A stretch of 49,013 bases of DNA, from positions 1 through 49,013 of the forward strand of contig CALSCR010004104.1 in the NCBI GenBank assembly GCA_943704495.1, in the 5' to 3' direction. Below the pieces are notes generated by a model that saw only the letters and a list, made by a program, of their open reading frames with translations, was not told the origin of the DNA and made no database searches. A program made the position numbers and the translations under genes. Shown in pieces: positions 36,606-46,978 of this stretch (its first letter is position 1; each line of letters opens with the position of its first letter). Source of the DNA: Pigoraptor chileana (taxonomy: Eukaryota > Opisthokonta > Filasterea).

Positions 36606-39600
36606 GGTGACGCCGGCTAATCTTAAGAACTAAATAAATGATACGCAGACAGTTCCTTAAGTCTAATTCGGTATGCTATATGGAAGAAGTGATCGGAACG
36701 TTGCAACAATAACAAACTATGTTTTATTATCCGATTATCATCGTTGCAGATTTCGCGTCAACAAAGCCGGCCATTCCCGCACCTGCACGACAATCCCAGT
36801 CTCCAAGTCAACGGGGATAGTGTGTGGGACGGTGGGACTGGCTTTGCGTGAAAATGCAGCTTGAATGAAGGGGGATAGCCAGTGTGCAGCGCACGTGCAG
36901 TGCAGTCTCGTCGGCTCTGTTGTCCACGACAAACACATCCAATTTCCGCTTTCATACATTACCCATACTGGACAGCGATTATTCGCATTTATTACGCGAC
37001 GGGCAGAGGGGGCGACTGTATGCGTTGCCAAGGTGTTCTATGGGCCTGACTGCGGCGGTTACCTTCCCGGATGGCAGCAGTGCACTAATAACTATCGCCC
37101 GATGGATCGGACGATGGCATGGACGAGATCGGGCGATTGGGGGCGTCGTTTCGGAGACTGTATTGCCTTTTTTGGATAACGCGGAAAAGGAAAAGCCATA
37201 TATGGTCTAAAAAGTGAAAGTTCCGCTGGCTAAGTCACGGAAAAATATCCAGGTGGCAGCAGAGCCGAGTGTTTGGTATAGAAAATAATTGTTCCATGTG
37301 CATGAGCCGAGTGATCTATAGCAACCAACCACCTCAACCAACGCAACCGCAGCGGGGGTGGCCTCGACCTCCCCTTGCTGGCGATCAAGGGGACTTCAGA
37401 TTACGGCTCCCCTTGCTGGCCGGCGATGCAGGAAGCGGATGAAAGTGACAACAGCCAGTATAAGAACTAGTGGTGTGGTCAACATCCGATGATCATGGCA
37501 ATTAAGGGTTTAGTGAAAGTGCGGCGGTGACGGGAATCAGTCTGAGTTCTAAGCTGCAGCGATAATCAATTCCGGTTCCTGACTTGGCCCAAATTCAATT
37601 CCACAGCGGTTACTCAGCATCGCAGCCGACCGTCAGTTGTCATATCATCATGAGGAGTCCGCTGTCCTGGCCGTCGCCGGCGTCGCTCTCAGTGCCACGG
37701 CCGGCGTCCAGCGCGGCAGGAGTACTATCCACGCCTGCCCACTCCACCTGATCCATTTGCAGTTCGCCGCCGCCGCCGGCCACGGCAGCGCTGTTGAGAC
37801 GCATGCCACCCGGCGCCGCAGCCGACCCTGTGGCAGACTGTTGGCTGCAAGCACACGGAGTGGATGTTCCTTGAAATGGTTAGGCCGGCAGCAATGCGTC
37901 AGTCAATTCTAAATCTGGCTCACTAAGCTTCAGTTAGTTCACTGCCGCCGGAATCGGTCCAAGCTGTACACTGCAACTTCACTCGGACGTTGGAAGCGAC
38001 ATGACTGTCTCAGGCTTAGTCGAGTGCCGTTTTTGCTGAGCCGGCTTACAGAGCGGTTACGCGACTAACATTAAATGTCTGCACAATCATAGTAGTACAA
38101 TTACTATCCGATCCCTGCCGGCTGGCACAGCACATCGTCGCCGAGACAGCCGGAAATAATTATAGAACTAAATTGCACTTTGATGAGATCGTTTTCATCT
38201 CGCTGTTACACTGCGACTGGAGCCCGCGGCGTATTGCACGTATCAAAGTATTCAAAGCTTCGATATAGTTCAGATCTGACTGCAATGTCTATCTATCGTG
38301 GCACCTACTTTGCCTCCCGTATGTGTGCGTTCGTTTGGGCAGTCATGTCTTCCAGTGGACTGGGGCCGACGTCCGACTGTCCGTGCTGGTTGTCTCCCAG
38401 CCGACGGGTGCCCAGCTCCACGCCGCAGCCTGCAGTCAGCCACACCAGCAACGAATATGAACTGTAAGAGGCAGTACCTTGTTAGTCAGTCTGCCTGTGT
38501 CTGAATAACTATACTGCGTATGGTTCGGCACGCTGGCATATCGGCTAGTGCCGACGGACGGATGCGGCCAGGATTTTATAGTTGCTGTATACGTACGCGG
38601 GTCGGTCTGTTCCCGATCGTCGGTCTAATGAGCCATCAATCAGTCGATCGCGAACCCAACCAGCATCTGGCAACTGACATACAGCCACACAAAGAATACC
38701 CACCGCGCCGGCCGCCAGGGGCCGGCCGGGCACTTTGCTACACGATACAGTGTGCACCGTACACACTGTCACGCACACACACACAGACACGGACACACAC
38801 AACGCACATGCGCACATACACACCTGGCTGCCGGTGGCGGGCCCCACTCTGGCGGCCACTGCTGCGAGAGTGGCATTGTGGGCTCATCGGCGGGATCGCT
38901 TGCCCGGTGCATCCACGACGGCCGCTTGCGCTCAGTCCCGTATATCGTTAGGTCGGGATCAGCCGCGCTGTCCATGTCTCCAGTTGGTAAATATTACTGC
39001 AATTAAAAGTGTGTCAACTGCAGTGAATGGAGAAGCACCACCAGAGCACTTAATTTGCCTTGCGTTCTGTTTAATCTGATCTGATGGGTATGAAAGATGC
39101 GCAGTTAGTGGTGTCCGTCAGTGAATCATTGACATCTGAAGCCTCAAAAGTTCACTGCTTCGCATTGTCGCTCCGGTGTACCTACCGTGACTTACCGTGC
39201 AACATCCCGAACTCGCACACAGACATTACTGTGCAAACTGAGCTCAGTCACCGGCTGACTGATGACGCACTGATTACCGGCTGAGCGCGGTACGGTGGCG
39301 TCACACTAACTCATCTAACTGAACAATGGCCGCAACTGATCCATGACACAGCGTCGCCTGAGAATGCGGCAGCCGGACAACTGAGACACGGCAGTTGCAA
39401 ATTCCACACATTCTTATCAAACTGAATCCCTGACTTCGACGAATAAATACTCGCTCATTATCCGGCAGCATGTCTAAATTTTTAATAAATACTGTACTTG
39501 TAGTGGTTTCAACCAACTATTATTCTATTCTTTTTTTTTTGCAGTTGGCAATTAATTTTGCTCATCCAAACCAATTGCCGGCCGGAGACTGAGACGACGT

Positions 39601-40256
39601 TCTTTGCATTCCAATTGTCAGAGGGGGGTTTGTTACTAACTGCAAGTCTATCTTGTTCGTTACAGCCACAGACAGTGGCCGGCCGGCCACTGTCTGTGGC
39701 ATTCACTGACGGCCGCCGACGCACAGTTGTCACGTGGGACAGATCATAGAGAACAGACACAAACCCACACCATAACGGCTGCCGTTCTATCCAAGCACAC
39801 CCACAAGTAGACAAACACTGACATACAATCAGATTGATCTCGCCTGGAGTTTGGCGTGTCAACGAAAGAATTATTACTGTTGCATCATACGCGAGGAGGC
39901 AGGATTAAAGTTGTTGTTCCTATCAGAAATTTGGCGAATGGACAGCACTGAAGCGTGTACTGACACATGTCTATAATACAGATAGAGGTCTACTCTGCAC
40001 GCAAAAAGCCACGACAGAAATGGCGTGTCAATAAACCTTAAAGCCTGCGTGACTCCAGCACACTAGCAGTCTTCGAGTCGCCACGCAACCCACCAACGTC
40101 AGAGACAGACGCGGCTCAATTCAATAAAGTCGACTAATAGATAGCAGCATGTATGCATCAGCAAGCCCGTATATGATGGTTGTAAACGGCATGGCAAATG
40201 CCCGATTTGCAACCCCTGGGACCATTGGCACAATGTGTCAACACGACGACCAGGCG
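36606..40256. other. Gene-free 3.65 kb region with palindromes
   Basis: This is by far the longest stretch without a recognised gene. Open frames up to about 140 codons occur on both strands (for example 38520-38951 +, 37637-37912 +) but show no family resemblance. It has almost no dinucleotide microsatellite, apart from a short CA patch near 38770, and it is rich in GGCCGG/CCGGCC words. It contains a 36-bp palindrome (39665-39700), a 10-bp inverted repeat (37094-37103 with 37128-37137) and a repeated CTCCCCTTGCTGGC unit near 37368 and 37402. The right-hand end also holds the 3' flank of the Popeye gene; the left end is upstream of the receptor cyclase. Confidence 0.5.
39665..39700. repeat. 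36-bp perfect palindrome
   Basis: The left arm GCCACAGACAGTGGCCGG is followed at once by its exact reverse complement, with no spacer. The core is GGCCGGCCGGCC. It can extrude as a cruciform or act as a dimeric protein site. Confidence 0.95.
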
Positions 40257-41450
40257 CTACCCGCCATGGATCTGCGGGGTCCCATTCGCAGGGGCTTTCC
40301 TTCCGCGCTCGTACTCATCTCGAGTCCATCCGTTGGCGGCGACCAGCTGCCAGTGGTCGTCTTCCGCGACATCGTGCAGCCGCCGGTAGACGGCAAGCAC
40401 CTCGCGCTGGCGGGCGTCGACATCCGCACAGTGACCGCCATCCGACGGGCGCAGTGCGGCACTCAGCAGCTGTCCGTAGTTTGTCTGCGTCAGCGCCGCG
40501 CTCATCGCCTCGTTCTTGCGCGTGAACTTGTTGATGAGGTCGCTCGCGAGGCGATCGCGAAACACCTGGCGCATTTCGCCAACATCATCGAACAGCTTCT
40601 CAAGGCGCTCGTTAGACCATGCATAGCAGCGCACCGGCGTCTCCGCAACAACTGTCGCCGTCGCGGGGAGGCCGCTCATGAATGCAATCTCACCCACGAA
40701 ATTGCCTGCGGACAGACCGGCCACACGCCGCCCGTTCACAATGACGCCGCACTCGCCAGAAGACACCAAAACAACATACGTGTTGGGCTCGCCCTCGCGG
40801 GTGAGGACGTCTCCCGGGCGCAGCGTGAGCCACGATCCAACGCGCAGCAGCTCCTGGAACTGCGAGGGTGTGAAGCTGAAGTCCTTGAATGAGCGCGCAT
40901 ACAGCAGTGCCTCCTCCTCGTTGAAGTGGATCGTGCGGCGGTCGCGCAGCAAAATGATAATTTGCGCGCCGAGTATTGCAATGAAGAGGGCATTCCATGC
41001 AACGGGGATGTACAGTGTGGGCTTCTGCATGAGCATGTAGGCGCACGTGAGCACGCACCCGAGCAGGCTGAAGGTGCGCAGCGTCAGCATGTCTGTCACG
41101 CTGTACTCAAATATGCTCAGTCCGTACGCCAGGTTGCCAATGACAACCGCGCCCCACCCGCCCAGGGACAGGCGCGACATCCACCCGCCCGTAGATGCAC
41201 CGGCAGACCCCGCGGTCCCGGATGCGGCCGAGGACACCAAGTGCACGTGGCCGGCAGAGCCCGTCGTTGGCGAAAAATATGTGGGCGCTTTGCGTCGCAC
41301 GTGACTGTGCGCGGGCCGCACGATTGCCGCCACGTCCATCGGCCAGTAATTCATGCTGATGCTCGTGTCCGCGGGGCCAGACTGAGAGTGGGCGCCGCTG
41401 CGATCCGTGATGCTGTGCGGCTGCGTCTTGCGCGGAGGCTGAGAGTGCAT
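40257..41450 (-). CDS. Popeye-domain (POPDC-like) membrane protein with cyclic-nucleotide-binding fold
   Basis: One uninterrupted frame codes 397 residues from the chosen ATG. Three hydrophobic helices lie near 98-120, 122-142 and 145-168. They are followed by a cytosolic cyclic-nucleotide-binding beta-roll (about 195-285: PGDVLTREGEPNTYVVL, SAGNFVGEIAFMSGLPATAT, VRCYAWSNERLEKLF) and a helical tail (RLASDLINKF). The order and the CYAWSNERLEKLF and LLYARSFKDFSFTP segments match animal Popeye proteins, which bind cAMP at membranes. The phosphate-binding cassette keeps GE but has Ala-Thr where classical cassettes have Arg, so nucleotide choice and affinity are uncertain. It is the only gene here without introns. 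The same frame stays open to an ATG at 42068 (603 residues), but that extra 206-residue part is low in information and other frames are open there too. Confidence 0.8.
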   Translation of the reverse strand: MHSQPPRKTQPHSITDRSGAHSQSGPADTSISMNYWPMDVAAIVRPAHSHVRRKAPTYFSPTTGSAGHVHLVSSAASGTAGSAGASTGGWMSRLSLGGWGAVVIGNLAYGLSIFEYSVTDMLTLRTFSLLGCVLTCAYMLMQKPTLYIPVAWNALFIAILGAQIIILLRDRRTIHFNEEEALLYARSFKDFSFTPSQFQELLRVGSWLTLRPGDVLTREGEPNTYVVLVSSGECGVIVNGRRVAGLSAGNFVGEIAFMSGLPATATVVAETPVRCYAWSNERLEKLFDDVGEMRQVFRDRLASDLINKFTRKNEAMSAALTQTNYGQLLSAALRPSDGGHCADVDARQREVLAVYRRLHDVAEDDHWQLVAANGWTRDEYERGRKAPANGTPQIHGG

Positions 41451-42566
41451 GCAGCGGACGGGCGCCCAATGGGACCTGTGGCTTGGCCTGACCAATTGGA
41501 AACATGCAGGCGGGTGACGCACTCGGGTGGCGGTCGCGGCTCCTTCCTGCCGTAGACACCACAGCCGCGCCCGCTGATCATCCGCACGGTGGAGACGCTG
41601 CTGCGAAGCGTGTCTCGAGACCATGCAGCCGCTTCCACTGCTGCCGTGCATCCAGCGGCGGCTATGGCACGTCTGTCCATTGCCTGCTCTGTGCAGCACA
41701 ACACTCGGTATGGAAGATGCCAAGTGCAACGGACGCCGGAATGCGTCATGTGCGACGACGAGTGGCACCCCAAAGCATCTCGTCACAGACGGCGCACACG
41801 CACCACGGTGCGGCTGTGCGGTGCCTGCAGCGGCCGCCGAAGCAGAGTGCGCAGTCGGGCGCAAAGCAGAAGCGCAGAGTGTGAGTGACGGCGCCACCGA
41901 CACAGGCGAGGCAGCCTTTCCGACCCGCGACGGCGACGGTATCAATCTTGCCCTTGAAGAAGCACACGCGGCAGTCCGTGCGGCGGGACAGGGCAATGCG
42001 GCACGAAAGTGGTGCGCAAAAAGCAAGGCGCGAATGCCCACATTGACACCTCCAATGGGCCCGGGCATCTTCTCACATCAGCCACACTTAGTCGTGCAAT
42101 TTTCACTTGCGTGCTGCCGACACGCCCATCGACTCTTTATCGATACAGCGCTGCATTGCACATGCCGAGAATTTGCGGATGTGCGACATCAACTGCGAAA
42201 GCAGCGAAATAGTGGGTTGGATGGCTGTGTGTGTGTCGTGTGTTTGTGCAAATGACTGGCGGATAAAGGGGACACATCGGTCACGTGGTCGTCGCCGTCA
42301 TCGCCGCAAATGACGCACAGACGATTCTTCTGATGTCTCACATTATTACTGTCACCCCACAAACAAATGAAAGATGCACTGAACCGCAGCCACAGCAAAA
42401 GCCCAAGCAACCCGAGCGTACTTCTTGCGACGCTCGCTGTGGGCACTCGCGCCCCTCGACGAAATAACGCACTCTGTGCCGCCTCGCTCCTTACAACCCG
42501 TGGTCACGTGACTCATCTTTGCTACTTTACTTCGCTCATTGCACCCAGAGATTGACTTGACGAAAG
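41451..42566. promoter_or_regulatory. Region between the Popeye gene and the unknown small gene
   Basis: The left part (to 42068) may be an N-terminal extension of the Popeye gene or its 5' leader. The right part is a divergent promoter region with CACGTG at about 42282 and a perfect GTCACGTGAC palindrome near 42500-42511, some 60 bp upstream of the small gene. No other gene is recognised. Confidence 0.4.
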
Positions 42567-43494
42567 ATGGATGAAGAGAGGGATCTTGAAGACGTTGTCG
42601 AGCGGTTTTGTGCGGCAATTGAGTCTGTAGATGTCGAAAAACGCGATCTCATGAAGCGGGAGACGGCCGACCTGCTGATGGTGTGTATGTATATTTATAT
42701 ACATTATATGTATGTATGTATTTGCGAGTATGTATGTATGTATGTATGCATGAAGGTATGGAGACGCCACGCGCCGAGTCCTCGGACTCGATGCCCTCGT
42801 GAGCCAGCTTTGCCTTAATCTTTTCACTCTCATGGCTCGAATTTGCCTTGTGTGATGGAGTGTAGAGAACGTCTGCGCACCCACGTACAGTTTATTTCGT
42901 GGAAGTGGGCGTGACAGATTTTATTTTATTTGACGAACATTCCTACTCCGCACACTTTCAAACACACACCTCACACCACACAACTAACCATTTGTCTCAA
43001 TAATGACTGTCTTGAAGGTCCTTGGCATGGCCGGATATGCCAACGACGTTGCGCTTGACATTGCGACGCAGCTGATCGAGTGCGAGGTCACCGCCCTGTC
43101 CATCCGGGAGCTCACATTTGCCTCTGAGTTCATGCTGGAGAAGGAGGTGACACACTTTGAGAAGCCCGAGCACGTGCTCAAGATGTCGATTCGCGACGCT
43201 AAGCAGGCCGGCAAGTCGGTGGAGGATGCCATCATTGAGCGGCTGACAGTGCTGCGGTCCAAGCGCACGAGCGTCAGCCCCAACACGGCGCGGCGGATCA
43301 TCCAGGGGTTTGAGCAGGCACGCGCCAAGACGGCCATCAAGGAGAGCATTGGCCGCCGCAAGAAGGCGTTTCAGCAGCGCATGTCCCTCTTCAACAAGAC
43401 TGCAGAGGCCGTCGAGAGCGTCGAGCAGAAGAGCGGGCAGTCGTCGCGCCCAAAGTTGGACAACATGTTCCTTAGGGAAGATCAAGACAACTGA
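42567..43494 (+). CDS. Unrecognised small alpha-helical protein
   Basis: Two exons (42567-42680, 43018-43494) join in phase 0 to 196 residues. I do not recognise the family. The sequence is charged and mostly helical: MDEERDLEDVVERFCAAIES, then LGMAGYANDVALDIATQLIE and a basic tail (IKESIGRRKKAFQQRMSLF) ending in a polar, probably disordered segment. The loop-helix pattern around GYANDVALDIATQLIECEV recalls a histone-fold-type helix, but no motif proves this. Codon use is like the neighbouring genes and exon 2 has a long frame, so it looks real. An alternative start in exon 2 at 43003 would give a shorter protein without the acidic N-terminus. Protein without signal peptide or membrane helix. 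Confidence 0.6.
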
Positions 43495-44176
43495 ACGCCA
43501 GTCTGTGTCGCTCGCCCACCGATGGATGCCTCTGTCGAGCTCTTGCGACACGCGCACTCACTCTCTCGCAAACACCAATGTCACTGATCTCACTCGGCTT
43601 ATGGCTGGCTTGGGCCTCGCGTAGTCGTGTATTGCGTGCAGTTGTGTGATTGGTGTGACGTGGCATTCAACTTTCGTGTGTTGAGTTTGTTTTCGCGGCA
43701 ACCGCGCCCTTCTTGCACTTGTGAGTAATAGAATGGGTACCCTTGACCGGCACATTCGTGTGCATTATCGCCTTATTCAGGAGCACAGACAGCGGCTACG
43801 TCGTGTGTTGCACGCTGTGACACAGGGAATGCATGCACGGGAGCTGTCGTTGCGCTGCACAAATGCGACCACTGACACCGACTGACTGAATCAGGCGGGC
43901 TGTCCACGTGGCTGAAATAAATACTAGCAGCCACGCCACTCTTACTGACGGCAAAATTAAAGGCCAATTGCTTGCACATCTTTCATTACACATGTCTTCT
44001 GCAAGAGCGTTACATCAAAGATACACGCCGACGCAACCGTATTCGTCGAATTCGCATCATTCGCATACCAACAAATCACCTATCCACAGCCCGCGCCTCT
44101 TTTATGCACACACACACACACACACACGACAACCAAGGGCACCTATATTCCGCGACGGTATGTTGAGAAGAGCATC
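43495..44176. other. Convergent spacer between small gene and myosin-tail gene
   Basis: No gene is seen. A plus-strand AATAAA at 43916-43921 could end the small gene's transcript. A short CA run near 44107-44128 lies close to the 3' end of the leftward gene. Confidence 0.5.
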
Positions 44177-46942
44177 TCAGACAAGCTCGACAAATGAGCT
44201 TGGGAAGAAGCCCGTCTGCCCGTTGATCTCCCCAAACCACCAGTCGCCGCCTTCGCGGTCGTGCACGTTGATGATGTCACCCGCAACAAGCGACATGATG
44301 CCCTCGTCCTGCGCATCGTAATCATAGAGTGCGCGCGCCTGCGGATAGCGAAGCGTCGGGGCCTGCACGTGTGACTGGCGGCGGGCGGGCTGTCCAGGAC
44401 GAATCGGGCGGGTGATGGCAGACGGGCGCGTGTTAATTAGTGTGGTAGGTCACCGTGAGAGTAAACGTGCTGCATCTGGTGAAACAGCCTCCAACGCACG
44501 CATGGAGACACACATGCGCACATGTACAAACCTTCTGCGCCTGCTGCTGCGGTTGCTGCGCTTGCTGGGGCTGCGGTTCAAATAAATGTACAATCATTCG
44601 AAGACGCAGTGCGAGGAGGGAGAGGAACGATCAGTTGCGCGCCAGTACCATTAACGATTTGCATCAAAAATTCCCAATCAAATCATGCGGCCAAAGAGAG
44701 AGAGGGAGAGGGAGAGGGAGAGGGAGAAACACACCGCCGGCGGCTGTCGCGCTTGCTGCTGCTGCTGCTGCACAATTTGGGGGTTTTTGGGTGCGCTGTT
44801 TCGCGGGGCGTGCGATGACGAAACTGCCGCTGCTGACGGAGTTTGCGCCACAGTGTTCTGCAAATGGACACGAGTGTGGATGGCGTTGACAACGGTGAGA
44901 ACGGCCCGTCGTGAGCGAACAGAGACAGGGCAAAGAAAAGAGTGCGACAATGAAATTCGACGATTGTATCAACACACAGACAAACACACACACACAAACA
45001 CATATACAAATGTAAACACACACGCACTTGCGCAGTAATTCCTTTATATGCATACCCACAAATAACTATGGGTGCAAATGCACACTGCCGCCACCCACAA
45101 GACTCGCAGACAGGCAAGACACATGCATGCGCGCACGCACGCCGCCATGCCGGAAGTCACCCACCTTCCTGGTGCGCTGGATGATCTGCTCGACCTGTGC
45201 GCCGTGCTTTGCGCCGCCGTAGAGCGTCTCGTGAAGCCATGGCACAAAATCCTCCGCCGTGGCATTCTGCGTGGGCCGCGCGTTGCCCCTGAGAAAGATC
45301 TCGAGATAATTGGAAAAGTCGTCTGTCGGAGGGAAGGTTTGCACGCCAATCTGCATCATCTGCCATCCCTTCATCTCGCTGTCCCTGTTGGTTGTTGCAA
45401 TAGAGACACACGGGGGGACATGGGCGAGGGTGAAAGAGAGGGTCAGCGGATTTGCATAGATGCAGAGGTGTACGCCCATGCAGCGCCCCATCAAGATCAA
45501 GCCCATTACAGCAGCGACTGCATGCGGGCACGTGACACCCACGGCGACGGATTCCGGGTGAGCTGTTTGATGATCTGGCAGTAGATTTCGTCGCGCAGTT
45601 CGGGCGTTTCGAGTGCGGTGTTCACAATTTCCTGCGCAAGCATCGTTGGATAGGCGTACTGCTTGTCGCCCATCCACCCGAGAAGGTCTACGCAAGCGTG
45701 CGTGCGAGTGTGTAAGTAACTAGGTTAGGTGGTGGTGAGGCATATTTCACATACGATATTTACCCGCTTGCGTGAACGACGCGCAAATGAAAGGAAAGCA
45801 CAAAACAAACACAGCGACGGGCACCCACTTTTGAACATCTTGCACGCCGTCTGTACATGGGGACCCTCGAGGCGCAGTAGCGACGTTGGGATCGACTTCT
45901 GCACTTGCAAAATGCATGCAGAGCAAAAGTGTGAGAGTTTTTTTATGCAGAAATGTATTAGTAAGTGAATAGAGAGAGTGCGTGCACGCGCTTTCTGTGC
46001 TTGTGAGTGGAGGGACGGTGCACTCTCAGGCTGCGACAGAGAGGCGAGTGTGGCTATGCCATGATGGCAACTGACCTTCGTGTGAATGAGCATATTGAGC
46101 TTCAGTTCCTCGCGCCCAAACATCTTCGCATTGGCGTACATCGCCCGCGTGCGCAAATGGCCGTAGTTTTCCAGCTTGAAGTAGTCCGTGCCGTACCGCT
46201 GGAAGAAAATGTCCTTCATCTGTAGCCCACAAGGCACACACACCACACACAACACAAACACACAAATATACGCACTTGCTCTTAGCACGGAGGACTCAAC
46301 ATGCATACGCCTGAACACGGGTACAATATCGCCCAGACAAACGGTCCCCACACACACTCTGATTCCACAGACACTCAACCAGCCGTTGTGAGCAGAAGAG
46401 AAACGCACGAGGCACGCAAGTCCCATCACGTGACGCAACGGAAATAACGCACCTGAATTGTAACCTTGGTGATGCGCGACGAGTCGTTCATGCCGACGGC
46501 GATCTTAAGCTGCATCTGCAGGAACTTCTCCTCCGGGGTGTTGTGAAGGAGTGTGCGCATCTGCTCCACGTCGTCCGTCTTGAGCGCGATGGCGTCAGAG
46601 CCCGTGAGAGCCTCCTCGAGCGTCGGGCGGTCGAGCATTGCGAGGCCGTGCTTGGCCAGCGCCTTGAGACGGATGACCTGTATGCAGCGACGCACGTGCA
46701 ACGCGCACACAGAGCATGTGTGAGCGCATGTGAGTGGTGTGAGTGAGTGTGCATATGAGTGTATGTGTGTGTGTGTGTAAGTGCATTTGTGAATTGAATT
46801 CATTGCAGTGTCGAGGGCGGTTGGGGTGCTCGGTTTGCGTCATGCACGTACAGGATGACACGGCATAATGGCGATATTCTTAACGTACAACATACACGCC
46901 AAATGCACTTAGTTGAGTGGAACTACACACATGCACAGACAG

Positions 46943-46978
<36 letters not shown>

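Noticed and set aside
40149-40892. 247-codon open frame on the plus strand opposite the Popeye gene
   Set aside because: It mirrors the cyclic-nucleotide-binding domain codons and resembles no family.
42567-43494. Assignment of the small gene as a TAF/histone-fold transcription factor
   Set aside because: The resemblance is limited to a general helical pattern; no TAF signature could be matched.
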